DNA from: Artemia franciscana
Taxonomy: Eukaryota; Arthropoda; Branchiopoda; Anostraca; Artemiidae
NCBI RefSeq assembly: GCF_032884065.1
Contig: NC_088866.1
Location: 32,159,519 to 32,223,518 of the forward strand
DNA length: 64,000 nucleotides
Direction: 5' to 3'
The position numbers and the translations under genes are program-made. The notes under the pieces were generated by a model. The model was not told the origin of the DNA, made no database searches, and saw only the letters and a program-made list of their open reading frames with translations. Positions within the stretch are counted from its first letter, which is position 1; every line of letters starts with the position of its first letter. Positions 34,042 to 46,041 of this stretch are shown one piece after another.

Positions 34042-34149
34042 TCCTTGAAGCAAGTTACTGAAATCACCCAGGAAAAAGGGAAGCGTAAGGACCCCCTCAC
34101 CTATTCCCCGCAATTTACGGGTAACTGAATACCGGCGAGTACAGTACAG

Positions 34150-34420
34150 CGTTTCCATATACCATATACGCCCACAGGGCATAACTTACAGCGCCTACCC
34201 CCGGGCCCTGGAGGGTTGTGTCGAAATCAGAGTTTTTTATACGACCTTTGAACTGTTTTTAATAAAATAACTATCTCAAAATTATTATCAGATGCATTTG
34301 AAAAAAGGGAGTGTGGGGGCTAGTTGCCCTCCGATTACTTTTGACTCTTAAAAAGGGCACTAGAACTTCCTATTTACAATCGGATGAGACCCTTTCGAAG
34401 TTTATGCGACAACCCCTTTC
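34150..34420 (+). repeat. Repeat F, unit beyond the LINE
   Basis: CCATATACGCCCACAGGGC, GGGCCCTGGAGGGTTGTGT, GACCTTTGAACTGTTTTTAA and GGGGGCTAGTTGCCCTCCG reproduce the order of the repeat F unit. It is the right-hand remainder of the array split by the LINE. Confidence 0.75.
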
Positions 34421-34504
34421 ATATGAAGTGCCTCTTAAGAAAACAATAATAAAACATTGGAGTCGTGTGGTCTTTACTATAGACAACGCTATAGCGTTGC
34501 CTCC

Positions 34505-34570
34505 GACCAAACAATTCGTGAACTGTTGTAAGAAGCGACCCGAATCAATAGTAAACAATACTCTAAACAA
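34505..34570 (+). repeat. Repeat A, 5' end fragment
   Basis: AACAATTCGTG-AACTGTTGTAAGAAGCGACCCGA-TCAATAGTAAAC-ATACTCTAAA is a diverged copy of the first ~60 bases of repeat A, cut off at the start of the repeat C block. Confidence 0.6.
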
Positions 34571-36590
34571 GAGCTAAGAGCACATATTGCATTTGTGACG
34601 AGGTGAGAAGAGCTAAGAGCCAAGAGCTCATATAGTATGAGCTCTAACGAAATTCTAAGAATCAATAGATTGATATAAAGGGAAAATCAGAGGCTTAATG
34701 CCAGTCAGGATTTAAAATAAGAGCTCTGAGTCACGATGTGCTTCTAAACATCAAAATTAGTTAAGATCCGATTACCCACTGAAAAGTTATAAATGCCTCA
34801 TTTTTTCTAATTTTTCCTCTTCCTTTAGCCACCCAGATGGTCGAATCTGGGAAAACGACTTTATCAAGTTAATTTGTGGAGCTCCCTGAGATGCCTACCA
34901 ATTTTCATCGTCCTAGCACGTCCAGAAGCACCAAACTCGCCAAAGCACTGAACCCCTCCCCCCAACTCCCCCAGAGAGAGTGAATTCAGTACGGTTACGT
35001 CAATCACGTATCTACAACATTTGCTTATTCTATCCACCAAGCTTCATTCCGATTCCTCCACTCTAAGCGTTTTCCAAGATTTCCGATTTCCCCCTCCAAC
35101 TCCCCCCAATGTCAACAGATCTGGTCGCGATTTGACATAAGAGCTCTGAGACATGAATTCCTTTTAAATTTCAAATTTCATTAAGTTCCAGTCACACGTT
35201 CTTAAGTTAAAAATACCTTATTTTTTCTAATTTTTCCAAATTAACATCCCCCAGCTCCTCCAAAGAGAACGGATCCGTTCCAATTATGCCAATCACGTAT
35301 CTAGAACTTGTGCTTATTCTTCCCATCAAGTTTCATCCCGGTCTCTCCACTCTAAGTGTTTTCCAAGATTTCTGTTTCCCCCCTCCAACCCCCCTATGTC
35401 TCCGGATCCGATTCAAAATGAAAATGGAGCATATGAGACATAAGATCTTTCTATATATCAAGTTTCATTAAGATCCGATCACTTATTCGTAAGATAAAAA
35501 TACCCCAATTTTCACGGTTTCCAAGAATTCTGGTTTCCCCCTCCAACTCCCCCGAATGTCACAGGATCTTGTCGGAATTTAAAATAAGAGCTTTAAAGCA
35601 CAAGATCCTTCTAAATATCAAATTTCATTAAGATCTGATCACCTGTTCATAAGTTACAAATACCTCATTTTTCCGAATTACCCCCCCCCCACCAACTCCA
35701 CCAAAGAGAGCGGATCCCGTCTGATTATGTCAGTTACGTATCATAGACTTGTTTTATTATTCCCATCCAGTTTTATCCAGATCTCTCCGCTTTAAGTATT
35801 TTCTAAGATTTCCGCCCCCCCCCCAATGACGCTGGATCCGGTTGAGATTTAAAATAAGAGATCTGAGTTTCGAGGTCCTTCTAAATATGAAGTTTCATGA
35901 AGATCCGATAACTCCTTCGTAAGTTAAAAATACATCATTTTTTCTAATTTTTCTGAATTAACCCCCCCCCCCCAATTCCCCCGAATAGAGCGAAACCGTT
36001 CCAATTACGTCAATCACGTATCTAAGGCATTTGCTTATTTTTCCCATGAAGTTTCATCCCGATCCCTTCCCTCTAAGCGTTTTCAGTGATTTTAGGTTCC
36101 CCCCCCCCCAATGTCACCAGATCTGGTCGGGATTTATAATGAGAGTTTTGAGACACGATATTCTTCTAAATACCAAATTTCATTGAGATCTGATCACCCG
36201 TACGTAAGCTAAAAATACTCCATTTTTTCTAATTTTTCAGAATTAACCCTCTCCCCCAACTACCCCAAAGAGAGCGGATCGTTCCGGTTATGTCAATCAT
36301 GTATCTAGGACTTGTGCTTATTTTCCCACCAAGTTTCATCCCGATCCCTCCACTCTAAGTGTTTTCCAAGATTTTAGGTCTTCCCCTCTCAACTCCCCCC
36401 CCCTATGTCACCAGATCCGGTCGGGGTTTAAAATAAGAGCCCTGAGACACGATGTAGTTCCAAACATCAGATCACCCGTTCATAAGTTAAACATACTTCA
36501 TTTTTTCTATTTTTTCCGAATTAACCGGCCTTATGGCACTTGGTTAACACCAAGTAAATGCCTTAAAAGACAAGTATGGAGTAATTTGTT
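34570..36590 (+). repeat. Repeat C array, locus 1 (~300-bp units)
   Basis: A lead-in block (AAGAGCCAAGAGCTCATAT, ATCAATAGATTGAT) is followed by about six units of ~270-430 bp. Each contains GATTTAAAATAAGAGCTCTG, TTTCATTAAGATCCGATCAC, a C-tract with CAACTCCCCCAAAGAGAGCG, GTCAATCACGTATCTA, AAGTTTCATCCCGATC and TCCACTCTAAGCGTTTTCCA. It ends with ATGGCACTTGGTTAACACCA (about 36531-36550). It is non-coding. The same organisation recurs at 42345-43900 and 57650-58805. Confidence 0.8.
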
Positions 36591-36744
36591 TCAAACAAAC
36601 TCAAAAATTGATAGATGGCGTTGGTGATTTTTCTGTTCTACACTAATACAACTTTCTTTCCTTATAAGTTTCCATCTCTTTTTAGGGCTACCTCATATCT
36701 TATAAGGTATGCTCGACCAAAAAAACAATCTGTTCATCAAAGTG

Positions 36745-36905
36745 AATCACCTGGTTGTAGCACAGTGGATTGATGCTCTTCTTGGCAACACGGGGCCCGG
36801 GGTTTGATCTCTGACGCAGCAAGGTTGGGCGACAAGCTTGCTACTCGTTCTTGTAATAATAAAAAAAAAACCTGACACTGAAACGTCGATTCCTTTTCTA
36901 TCCAT
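36745..36905 (+). mobile_element. tRNA-derived SINE, forward
   Basis: A perfect A box TAGCACAGTGG (36758-36768) and a near B box GGTTTGATCTC (36801-36811) are 33 bases apart, as in tRNA genes. An AATAATAAAAAAAAAACC run follows, then a tail with GAAACGTCGATTCC. The cloverleaf is not intact, so this is an RNA polymerase III-type SINE rather than a tRNA gene. A related copy with the same tail (AAATGTCGATTTGACG) lies at 53930-54075. Confidence 0.65.
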
Positions 36906-36924
36906 GGATTCCGATTTCAAAAAG

Positions 36925-37070
36925 TAGAGCTGAGAGAAAGTCAAACTTTAGCGTAAAGAACGGGGCTTTGAGGAGGGGACAACCCCTTTCGTATACGGAA
37001 TAATTTTTGTTCGTTTCAAGTTTTAATGTCGCTCCTGACTTTCACTTGATAAAACTGATTTTTTTTTTTT
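36925..37070 (+). repeat. Repeat A, right half of terminal hairpin
   Basis: AAACTTTAGCGTAAAGAACG, GGAGGGGACAACCCCTTTCG and TTTTAATGTCGCTCC form only the right arm and end of repeat A. The left arm is absent, replaced by the SINE tail. Confidence 0.65.
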
Positions 37071-37074
37071 CGTT

Positions 37075-37980
37075 TAATTATGACCAAATGGCGGAGGTGG
37101 GGATGAGGAAGGGGCAGTTCCAATCCTATTCAAAAAATTCTGCTCGTTTTGGGGTTCAATGTTACTCTTTACTTTCATGATAACAGCAGAGACCAGAGAT
37201 ATTCCCAGAAATCAAGAGGGATTGAAGATCAATTTCGCATTTTTGATGTTTTTTTATTTTTTTTTCGCGCCTGGTAATCGCTGAATAAGTAAGGACATCT
37301 ATTGTACAAAATATTTGTTATCTATACCAACTTTTTTGAAGATGGCAGGGCTATCTGGTCCATATGTTAAAAAGTATCGAACAGGTATATTAGATCAATG
37401 ATAATTAGGAGATAAGAAAATATTCATGTGAAGTCAAAAGACATTTTTGTCCTGCAAGACATGCTTAAAAACATATTAAGGGTAAAATAAGACGAGTTAG
37501 GACCTTACTCGGCATTTTTCCCCCGGAAAAACGAAATACGAGGTTTTTCTCTTTTGCCTTAGCAAGATATAACCTTCTTTGTGAGCTGTATAGCGATAGT
37601 ACTAACTTAATACCATAATATTCATATTATACAAATTTTCTAGTTTCCAAAAAGTTAAGGATAAGAAAGAAACTATTGCAAAGGTAAGTGTAATGACTAT
37701 GAGTGGTGGAAGAAGAAACGTGTAGTAGTGGCGGGAACAGTCAGACTGAATCCACTACCTGCAAGAGGATTTGCTGAAGAGACTTTGCAGCCTAATCCCA
37801 TTTGCAAAATTGTCAAGGGTATCGTCGTTCTTTCCGTTCATTGACTTTGCAATTGCTGAATGCTTAATTGCGTTTTTTATTACCTGATTGATCTTAAACT
37901 TTTGTTCTCTAGCTGAAATAAATATATGAAGGATATTACAGGTCAAAGGTTAAGTGCCCCCACAATTGATCACATTTTGT
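37075..37980. other. Intergenic DNA without recognised features
   Basis: This is AT-rich sequence with no gene or clear repeat boundary. Only a weak repeat A-like end (GTTCAATGTTACTCTTTACTT) is seen at about 37155-37175. Confidence 0.35.
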
Positions 37981-38480
37981 CCTATGTCAACATCTTGCTG
38001 CAGGAGGGGTCTGGGGGCGGTACGGAAATAGGCCAAAAATATTTTTCTCCTTGGAGGGTTTGGAACTTCTAGCCGTAAGTTCTTGGGCCAAGAGGAGCAT
38101 AACGTGAACAAAAATGTTTCGGTGCATAGTCCTCCTCTAAAGGAAAATGAGTTGGGCAAAAAGCTTTTTTGTTCTTGATGAAGTCGAAATTTACAGCCGT
38201 GAGATCTTGGGCAAAGAGGAGACTAATGTGCCAAAACTAAATTTCCCAGTACACGTCCCCCCTGACAAAAAAATGGGTGGAAACTCTCTTGTCGGATTGA
38301 CCTAAAACCTATACCCTTATGTCCATGACCTAACAGGCCCCAATCCAGAAGGAAAAATTGAAAACAAATATTAATCCCCAAAAATAGGGCCACAGAATGA
38401 CCCAAAAACTTTTTTTCTGACCAACTCGTATGGAAGTAGTGGTTGTAAAATCTTGGGAGGGGGCCCATTCGATTGTAAAT
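37980..38480 (-). repeat. Degenerate ~140-bp repeats
   Basis: Words of the type GCCGTAAGTTCTTGGGCCAAG-AGGAG and ...GTGCATAGTCC-CCTC recur at about 38070-38130, 38195-38260 and, weakly, 38310-38460. It is an old tandem duplication with no coding sense. Confidence 0.4.
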
Positions 38481-38889
38481 TGAAACTTATGGTGCCGTTC
38501 TTTTGGTTAAAAGTACATGGGATTAGCCAGCCTCTTTCCAGTACCCTTTCTGCCTCTCCCCCCTCATAACCATCATAATGTTGGATCAAGATTTTGAAAA
38601 ATTCATTTTGTTTGCAAACACTGAAAAGTAAAATAATTATGTCTCCGAGGTTAATATCAAACCTCAAAGCCCCAGGAGCAATGACCCTTTGTTGGATAAA
38701 TTATCCATTGTTCATATGTAAGTTTTGGCAGAAAGGCTACGACGTTTATTCATTTTTTCCCGATCAGCTAGGAACTCTCACATATCGTTTACTATTGGAA
38801 ACGACAGGCGCACCTAAGTAAATTAACAGACGTAATTAAGACCCTGCTTTTCAAGTTATTTGCAGTATCTTGATAATACCTTTGCTTAT

Positions 38890-39130
38890 TAGGTTAAATA
38901 ACTGTTGGGGGAAGAATGGGGGGTCAGGTGGACCTCAAGTTGAAACTTGAGTAGATCCAAAGAAACTTTGTATGTCCAAGCCATTGAAATAGCAGATCTG
39001 CAAAGCCTTGGGAACAGCTTTGGGGATCAAGTTGAAACTTTCAGATACTGCTGGGAAAAGGAAGGGAAAATTTGGGCAAGGGGACTTGTAATCTTGTGTT
39101 GGGGGGAGCTGCTAAAAAGGTTAAGTCTCT
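38890..39130 (+). repeat. Repeat D copy 1
   Basis: The ordered words GGTGGACCTCAAGTTGAAAC, GATCCAAAGAAACTTTGTAT, ATCTGCAAAGCCTTGGGAAC and GGGGATCAAGTTGAAACTTT recur at 44040-44440 and 62840-63110. It is non-coding and dispersed. Confidence 0.55.
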
Positions 39131-40480
39131 AATCCACCTACAATTTTTGGCAGTTTTACTGGTAATTAGAATTTATTCACATCTAAGAAGCAAGGTAAGT
39201 CGAAAGACACTATCTGGAACGCGGTACAGCACAATCCCTCAATAAAATTCTCCCTGTTGACCCCCCCCCCCCCCCGATGAAAACCTACCCCCACAGAAAA
39301 TTTGCCCTCTCCCGTCGAAAATTTTCAACGGAAAAATCATCATGGAAAATTCTCCCTGCCTGAAAATTTCCCTCCTGGAGAATCCGACCCTTCCACCGAC
39401 ACTCCTGGAAAATTCTCCCTAGTAAAAAATTGTAAAAACAGAGTATAACTGTGCATCAGTTATTAAGAAGGAGGGGGACTTGGTCTTTGGGTAGGCGTTT
39501 TTGCCGTAGGTCTAAAAGAGAGCTTTCCAAACCCAAGATATTTAAATCTCCATGAACGTTCGCATAGATATAGCTGGTGGTATTGGGGGTTGAGTAGGAA
39601 TTATCTCTCATCTCCCTCCATTTAGACTACGGCTAAATAAGGGTGCTGCGGGGCGATACCTCCCTTCTTGTTGCAGAAAATTTTCTGACATTAATTCTAA
39701 GCTTCATGTAAATAAATTAATTTGCTTTACACAATGATGTATAGGTGCATATCAACCAATATGAAGGAGGGCTGGTGGGTGATGTTTTATTCGGGGAGGG
39801 GGGATATATGCCCAAAATGGTGTATTTTAACGCCCAAACATACTACCTTTCATCAAGCATTCAGATAAATATAAACTGAATTGTGAGGAAGGAGGGGGGG
39901 GAGAAATTAATATTCAAGCCTTCTTGATTCCCGGGAGCACATTTAACCCACACTTTTATTATTGGTGTTGGTGGTGGAGGTATTATTACTCCTTCAATTG
40001 TGACAATCTATTTCTATGAAGCAAAAAATGATACATCCGCATGTTTACTGGCAGAAAAAAAAGGCGAGGCGGGGCATCATGAACCCCTAGGAATTTTTAC
40101 GGGGGGTTGGGGTGGCCAGTTCTATCGGGATCAATGTTTTCATTGATTTTAAATGTTAATATTTCTTTTTTCCTATTTGTAAAACAATGATTCAATGTAT
40201 TTAAAAATGCTTATATAATGTAGTTAAGCATCAGCACGAACACTCAAGCAGATTTTCAATCCATATGAACAATAATAACTCCTGTCTGTCCACCCAAAAA
40301 CCAATAGTTAAAATATTATTAAAAACTTCTTCAACGAAACTGATATTCGTCAAAAAAGTTTGATTAATCATTCAAATGTTGTCTTAATTTATCATTCAAA
40401 TGTTGTCTTGAATTTTGTCCGAATTTTTCCTAAGTAAAAAGGACTGCTGAATTACAAGGGCCATCGAATTGGATTAATAA
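39130..40480. other. Intergenic DNA with GGAAAATTCTCCC-rich patch
   Basis: About 39240-39430 contains a C-tract and repeated GGAAAATTCTCCCT-like words, resembling the central block of repeat A in reverse sense. The rest, to 40480, shows nothing I can name. Confidence 0.35.
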
Positions 40481-40484
40481 GCTT

Positions 40485-40615
40485 TTAGAATGCACTGAAA
40501 AGCTTGGAGTGTGGTGTTGGAAGGGGGTAACCTCTCCCATATTTGGAATAATTTCTTATCGTTCCAAGTATCAAAGCTGCTCCTTACTTTTGGTTGAAAA
40601 AGCTTGGTTCTTTTT
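40485..40615 (-). repeat. Repeat A, diverged hairpin fragment
   Basis: GGGGGTAACCTCTCCCATAT, AATAATTTCTTATCGTTCC and GCTGCTCCTTACTTTTGG match the right end of repeat A with many changes. Confidence 0.4.
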
Positions 40616-40814
40616 TTGAATTTATCTTGTAGGATTACTTTTTATTTTCTATTTCTTTTAATTTTTTTCTTGTTTCTGGAGAATGACGATTGAGGGATAT
40701 TATCAGTGTAAGATAAAGGCTAAAGAAATCTATTTGCTTGCTTATTTGAAATAAGGAGTTCTGTTCATCTTAAATTTTCATGATTCTGATTTGGATTTTG
40801 ACTCCTCCAAGCTA

Positions 40815-42345
40815 TTGAAATTCAAGTTCAAGAAAAACACTACTACTATTACTAATAACTCACTGCAGCACCAAGCCGCCTGAGGCCAACACAGCAACAC
40901 ACACTCCTCCTCCAGCCTTATCTATTGAAGGCTTCCCTCTTTACACCCTCCCATGAAGTTCCAACTTCCTTTAAATCTTTATTTATGACATCCTCCCAAC
41001 CCAAACGAAAACGACCTGCTTTCCGTGAAGCCACAGACGGTTGGCCAAAAAGGATAATCTTCGGCAATCTGTCATCCTCCATCCGCAGAACGTAGCCTAG
41101 ACATCTCAACGTTTCTTTCATATAGCCCTAGAAAGCGGGATTGAACCACATTTTTCGGACAACCTACTGTTGTAGGTTGCAAATCAAATATGCTTAAATC
41201 ATCACCATAATCTAAGTCCAGGACCGTTTTTCCTCCCCATTCGACTCCGTGGTCTCCAATTTGCCTTTCCTGTGCTCCTTAAGACCAAGTCCATCAAAAT
41301 GATCCATATAAAGGAGGATAGAACACAACCCTGCTTAACTCCTGATTTAGTACAAAAATAGTCACTAACCTCATTTCCTACCTTAACCGCAGCAGTATTA
41401 TTCTGGTACATAACACAAATCACCTTAATGTATTTGTCTGGTATACCATATAAGGACAAGACCTTTGCTAACGATCTTCTATCAACAGAATCGAAAGCTT
41501 GCTCATAATCGATAAAACTGAGAACTAAAGGTGTTTGACAACGAAGGGACTTCTCAATTAATAACCTAAGAGTGAAAACCTGGTCGACACATCCTCTACC
41601 TTTTCTAAAACCGCACTATTCTTCACTCAAAACTTTGTCTACAGCATCTCTCAGTCTTAAATGTATCATATTACTAAGTAATTTTCTACCTACAGAGACC
41701 AAACTAATGCCTCGATAATTACAACACTTACTCTTGTCACCTATCTTATACAGTAGTTTAATTAAGGTTTTCCTAGAATAATTAGGTACTTCCCCTTTTC
41801 AAAACTCATATTCATAATCTTCAGTAGCTTATTTCTAACCTCAAGCCACCATATTTAAGAAACTCATTTATCACACAATCAGCACCTGGAGCCTTATTAT
41901 TTTTTAATCCTTTTAGTACTGTCACTAATTCTTCCTCACAAAACAAATCTTCCTTCAGATCCAAGGTATCACAAACTTTTTCATTTCCATCTATATCTTC
42001 TCCTGCAACTGTATCTCGGTTTAGCACATTCTAAAAAAAAACATCTTTCTTTAACTTTTTCCTTATCACTAATTGTGGCCCCATTCCTATCTTTAACTGG
42101 GACTAGTCAGGATTGACTACTCCCTCTCAATTTATTAATATGCCATTAGAATATTTTGCTATTATGCCATCTAGCTGCATCTTCCAGATCCTCAGCAATT
42201 TTATCCATGGCCTCCACTTCACATCTCTTTAGTTCATATTTTAATGCTTCCTCCACTTTCTTTACATCTCTTTTGTTTTCACACGATCTATCACTCATAT
42301 AATTCTTGCACAAACCCCTTCTAATGTCTATTAAACACAAACGCT
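40815..42345 (-). pseudogene. Second LINE: internally deleted reverse transcriptase relic
   Basis: In order on the minus strand there are four pieces. First is a pre-RT linker (42340-42146, KRDVKKVEEALKYELKRCEV). Second is RT start sequence (42027-41821, ELVTVLKGLKNNKAPGADCV). Third is the RT core (41459-41202, KSGVKQGCVLSSFIWIILMD, after FDSVDRR-like words). Fourth is the C-terminal segment (41121-40900, LRCLGYVLRMEDDRLPKIIL, ending GWRRSVCCCVGLRRLGAAVS). The stretch from just after motif B, including the expected Y/FADD box, to the C-terminal segment is missing: roughly 80 bases (41200-41120) stand where several hundred would be expected. The 3' tail near 40820 reads CTTGAACTTGAA. There are many frameshifts and it is inactive. 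It resembles the RTE-like 'craniofacial development protein 2' type of LINE, but the clade is not certain. Confidence 0.8.
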
Positions 42346-43905
42346 AAGAGCTCATATGACACTTGTGACGAGGTGGGAAGAGCCAAAAGCCAAGAGCTCA
42401 TATGGCATGAGCTCTAGTAAAAATCTAAGAATCAATAGATTGATTTAAAAGGAAAATCAGAGACTAAATATCAAAATTCATTAAGATCCGATCACCCACT
42501 CGTAAGTTAAAAATACCTCATTTTGTCTAATTTTTTTTCTCCTTTTAACCCCCCCCCCAGATGGTCGAATCGGGGAAAACAAATTTATCAAGTCAATTTG
42601 TGCAGGTCCCTGACACGCCTACCAATTTTCATCGTCCTAGCACATCCAGAAGCACCAAACTCGCCAAAGCACCGGACCCCCTAACTCCCCCAAAGAGCGT
42701 AAATCGAGTCCGGTTACGTCAATCACGTATCTGCGACATTTTCTCATTCTACCCACCACGTTTCATCCCGATCTCTCCACTCTATGCGTTTTCAAAGATT
42801 TCAGGTTTCCCCCTTCGACTCCCCCTAATGTCACCAAATATGGTCGGGATTTTCCATAAGAGCTCTGAGACATAAGTTCCTTCTAATTATCAAATTTTAT
42901 TAAGATCTGGTCACCAGTTCTAAAGTTAAAAATACCTCAATTTTTCTGATTTTTCCCAATTAATACCCCCCTCCAACTCCCTCAAAGAAAGCAGATCCGT
43001 TCCAATTATGTCAATCATGTATCTAGAACTTGTGCTTATTTTTCCCATCAAGTTTCATACCGATCTCTCCACTCTAAGTGTTTTCCAAGATTTCTGTTTC
43101 CCCCTCCAAACCCTTATGTCCCCGGATCCGATTCAAAATGAAAATGGCGCATATGAGACATAAGATCTTTCTATATATCAAGTTTCATTAAGATCCGATC
43201 ACCCATCCGTAACATGAAGAAACCTAAATTTTCACGTTTTCCAAGATTTCCAGTTTCCCCCTCCAACTTCCCCCAATGTCACCGGATCTAGTCATGATCT
43301 AAAATGAATGCTCTGAAGCACAAGATCCTTCTAAATATCAAATTTCACTAAGATCTGATCAACCGTTCGAAGTTATAAATTCCTCATATTTTCTGATTTT
43401 TCTCTATTATTCCCCCCCCCCAACTCCCCCAAAGAGAGCGGATCCGGTCCGGTTGTGTAAGCAAAGTATCTTGGACTTTTTCTTATTCTTTCCACCAAGT
43501 TTCATCCCGATCCCTCCACTCCACCCTAAATTATTTCCAAGATTTCCAGTCCCCCCCCAACTCCTCCCAATAGCACTGGATCCGGTTGGTATTTAAAATA
43601 AGAGATCTGAGTTACGAGGTCCTTCTAAATAGGAAGTTTCAATAAGATCCGATCACTCTTTCGTAAGTTACAAATACCTCATTTTTTGTAATTTTTCAGA
43701 ATTAACCATCCCTCCCAACTCCCCCAAAGAGAGCGAATCCGTTCTGGTTATTTTTCCACAAAGTTTTCATCCCGATCCCTCCACTCTAAGCGTTTTCCAA
43801 GATTTTAGGTTTCCTCCTCCAACTCCCCCCAACGTCACCGGATCCGGTCGGGATTTAAAACAAGAGCTTTGAGACACGATATCCTTCTAAAATTCATTAT
43901 ATACT
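42345..43905 (+). repeat. Repeat C array, locus 2
   Basis: The lead-in block (GCTAAGAGCTCATATGACAC, TGTGACGAGGTGGGAAGAGC, ATCAATAGATTGAT) and about five ~300-bp units follow in the same order as locus 1, with the C-tract, GTCAATCACGTATCT and TTCATCCCGATCTCTCCACT words. It abuts the end of the LINE relic. It is cut off at AAATTCATTATATACTC without the ATGGCACTTGGT end. Confidence 0.8.
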
Positions 43906-44039
43906 CATTATATATTCATGCCTACAAATATTATGCTACTACGGGGAGGCAGCCCACATTAGATAAATTAGCTAGGAAGAGGTTTTTCAGCCCGAAAACG
44001 CCCATCAAAACAAACCAAGCCCAGAAAATATCCAATAAT

Positions 44040-44440
44040 CAGGATCCCGTGCGAGTGCTGTGGGTATCAGGTTGAAACTTTCAGGGAGTTTTCAGGGGAA
44101 CTATTCGACCTCATGATTACTTGGAGTATGGGACAGAAGAAGTGAGGGCGAAAAATCCTTTGATCAACCTAAACCTTGCTCAAATTTAAACCTCAATGCG
44201 ATCTATTCCATTGATTGTTCGGTAACGAGGTAAACCAAGATGCACTATGTATTGTCAGATGATAAAAACAACGCATCTGCAGTATCCTGGGAACGTCTTT
44301 AGGGATCAAGTTGAAACTTTCCGTGGAAATTTTAAATGAATGTCGGGGATGCATGTGGACAAAAAATTTTGCTCAGAGTACGAGCTGAGGTAAATCGAAA
44401 GAAACTATGTATCCATGTTATCCAGGCGTGCAGTTTCCTT
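44040..44440 (+). repeat. Repeat D, two tandem units
   Basis: ATCAGGTTGAAACTTTCAGG and, ~260 bases on, ATCAAGTTGAAACTTTCCGT mark two units, each followed by a GGGAA-rich stretch and a GAGGTAAA-C-AAG-AA-CTATGTAT block. It ends just before a long poly(T). Confidence 0.55.
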
Positions 44441-44448
44441 AGATCGGT

Positions 44449-44505
<57 letters not shown>
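44449..44505. repeat. Poly(T) tract
   Basis: About 56 consecutive T residues. It could be the reverse-strand poly(A) tail of an unrecognised retroposed sequence to its right, but no such body is identifiable, and homopolymers of this length are unreliable in assembly. Confidence 0.85.
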
Positions 44506-44507
<2 letters not shown>

Positions 44508-44509
44508 TT

Positions 44510-46040
44510 CTCTAATCATGGTAGCAGCAGTAGCTTTAACATGGTGAAAGATGGCTCATAGTAACCAGAAATTAATGAAAAAACCCTTGACCATACCGTA
44601 TTATGACAAATATTTCTCTTGTTACACTATTCTGAAAACAAAAACTTTTATTCAGAAAGAGCCTAATAGTAGTAATTACGAGAATATTTTGGAGAACTTC
44701 GAAAGAGCCTGAAATCTTTCAAAATCAACGTCACATTGAAAGAAAAATTACTATTGAAATCACCAGTGTCCGAGGCCCTAAATTTGAGGCTGATAGTCCT
44801 CCATCTCGAACAACCAGAATTCGTATTTATTAATGAGTATCACTGGCGTGCCTTCTTTTTCTTGTTTCCTCCCTAAGTTTGCAATCAGAAGTGTGGAAAA
44901 ACAAACCACTAACCTGATTCTCCTCTCCCCTCAAAGAGGGAGTCAAGACAACAGTCCCATTTAAAAGAAGGGATATACATGCCCCTGCAAACCTGATTTT
45001 TCGCAAATGTATTTAAGTACAAAGGACAATGAAAATAAAATCTGACTTATTGAATCGGTTAAGTGAAAAATTACCCGCCATTTACACCTCAAGAAATTTG
45101 GAAAAATCAGAAATTCTATTTTTAATCAAAAAGACTTCATTATTCACTTATGGAGGTTTTGTTACTAGCAGGCACCAAATTAAATAGAAAGAAAAAAGAA
45201 AAATTGATAAAGAACGAGCAAAATATACGCTTAATAACCAATGACACCAAACAGTTCAAGAACTAATAAGATACAGCTTTCTTTCAAAGGTTGTTTACAG
45301 AAATCTACAGATCGCCATTGTTCAAGTTTTTACGGACAAAAACCATCATTAAATTCAACTAAGTAGTTTTGTTTATTATAATTTTGGAACAACCGAAATT
45401 GTGTGAAGTAATTTTTGAAGTCGCGGTTTTCAGGTATGAACAAACCTAAGATGGGTTCAGTGGGAGGAGGTGATAATTTTTTGATTTTGGTGTCTTTGGT
45501 ATGTGAGAAAATTGCAAAGTAGTGATTTCTTCCATTATTAGAACTGAAGACATAATTCAGATAGATAACTTCGTCAATAGGTTTTCCCGAGTCAGTTTCC
45601 TTCCCATCTTTAACATCCTGTTTTATGCAGGACGCAGATATTAAATCTCATAATCTTAAAACGTCCATACATAGTTTTGGCTATGGGGAACCGGCAGAAT
45701 TTGTTTTGCGCAAGATCATACCTCAGAATGTATAGTAAATTGAAAAATATTGACTGTGCCACTGTTCTAGCCATGTAGAGATTATTCGAAGTCCATCCTT
45801 ATCTCAAAATCAAATTCTGGCGTAGTTTCTCTATTAAATAATCCCTACTTGGAAGCACCTGATACATGGTTTTGGTAGAGGACAGTCTTATCTCCAAGGG
45901 GGAGCTGAAACCATAACAGGAGAGGTCTGGAGCTTAGAATCCCATCCCATTAGCACATATGCGAATATAATTTCATAGATCAAGAGTGTACCCAACACGT
46001 CGCATAACAATCTGCTTGAAATTTCAGTTAGTTATAACTT
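44510..46040. other. Intergenic DNA without recognised features
   Basis: I see no gene, RNA or clear repeat. The words TCGCGGTTTTCAGGTATGAA...CCTAAGATGGGTTC at about 45422-45460 recur at 51607-51645, so a dispersed repeat fragment is shared with the first intron of transporter gene 2. Confidence 0.4.
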
Positions 46041-46041
46041 G

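Larger units (their letters stand above)
30195..34140 (-). mobile_element. Degenerate but near full-length LINE retrotransposon with (TTAC)n tail
   Basis: This is a non-LTR retrotransposon on the minus strand. The order is a 5' region near 34140, an ORF1 with a zinc-knuckle segment (34041 to ~32950), an ORF2 with an apurinic-type endonuclease then reverse transcriptase (~32946 to ~30328), a 3' UTR, AATAAA at 30221-30216, and a (TTAC)n tail (30212-30195). The frame is broken many times, so it is inactive. The tetranucleotide tail rather than poly(A) suits I/Jockey-group elements, but I do not assign a clade. It sits inside the repeat F array. Confidence 0.85.

Noticed and set aside
36758..36830. 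Functional tRNA gene
   Set aside because: A and B boxes are present, but the arms do not pair as a cloverleaf and an A-rich tail follows, so a SINE is the better call. The same reasoning applies at 53811-53865 and 62600-62680.
42561..42875. 104-codon frame, and similar ones at 57715-58073
   Set aside because: The same frame appears in several repeat C units with indels between copies. It reflects the repeat unit, not a conserved protein.
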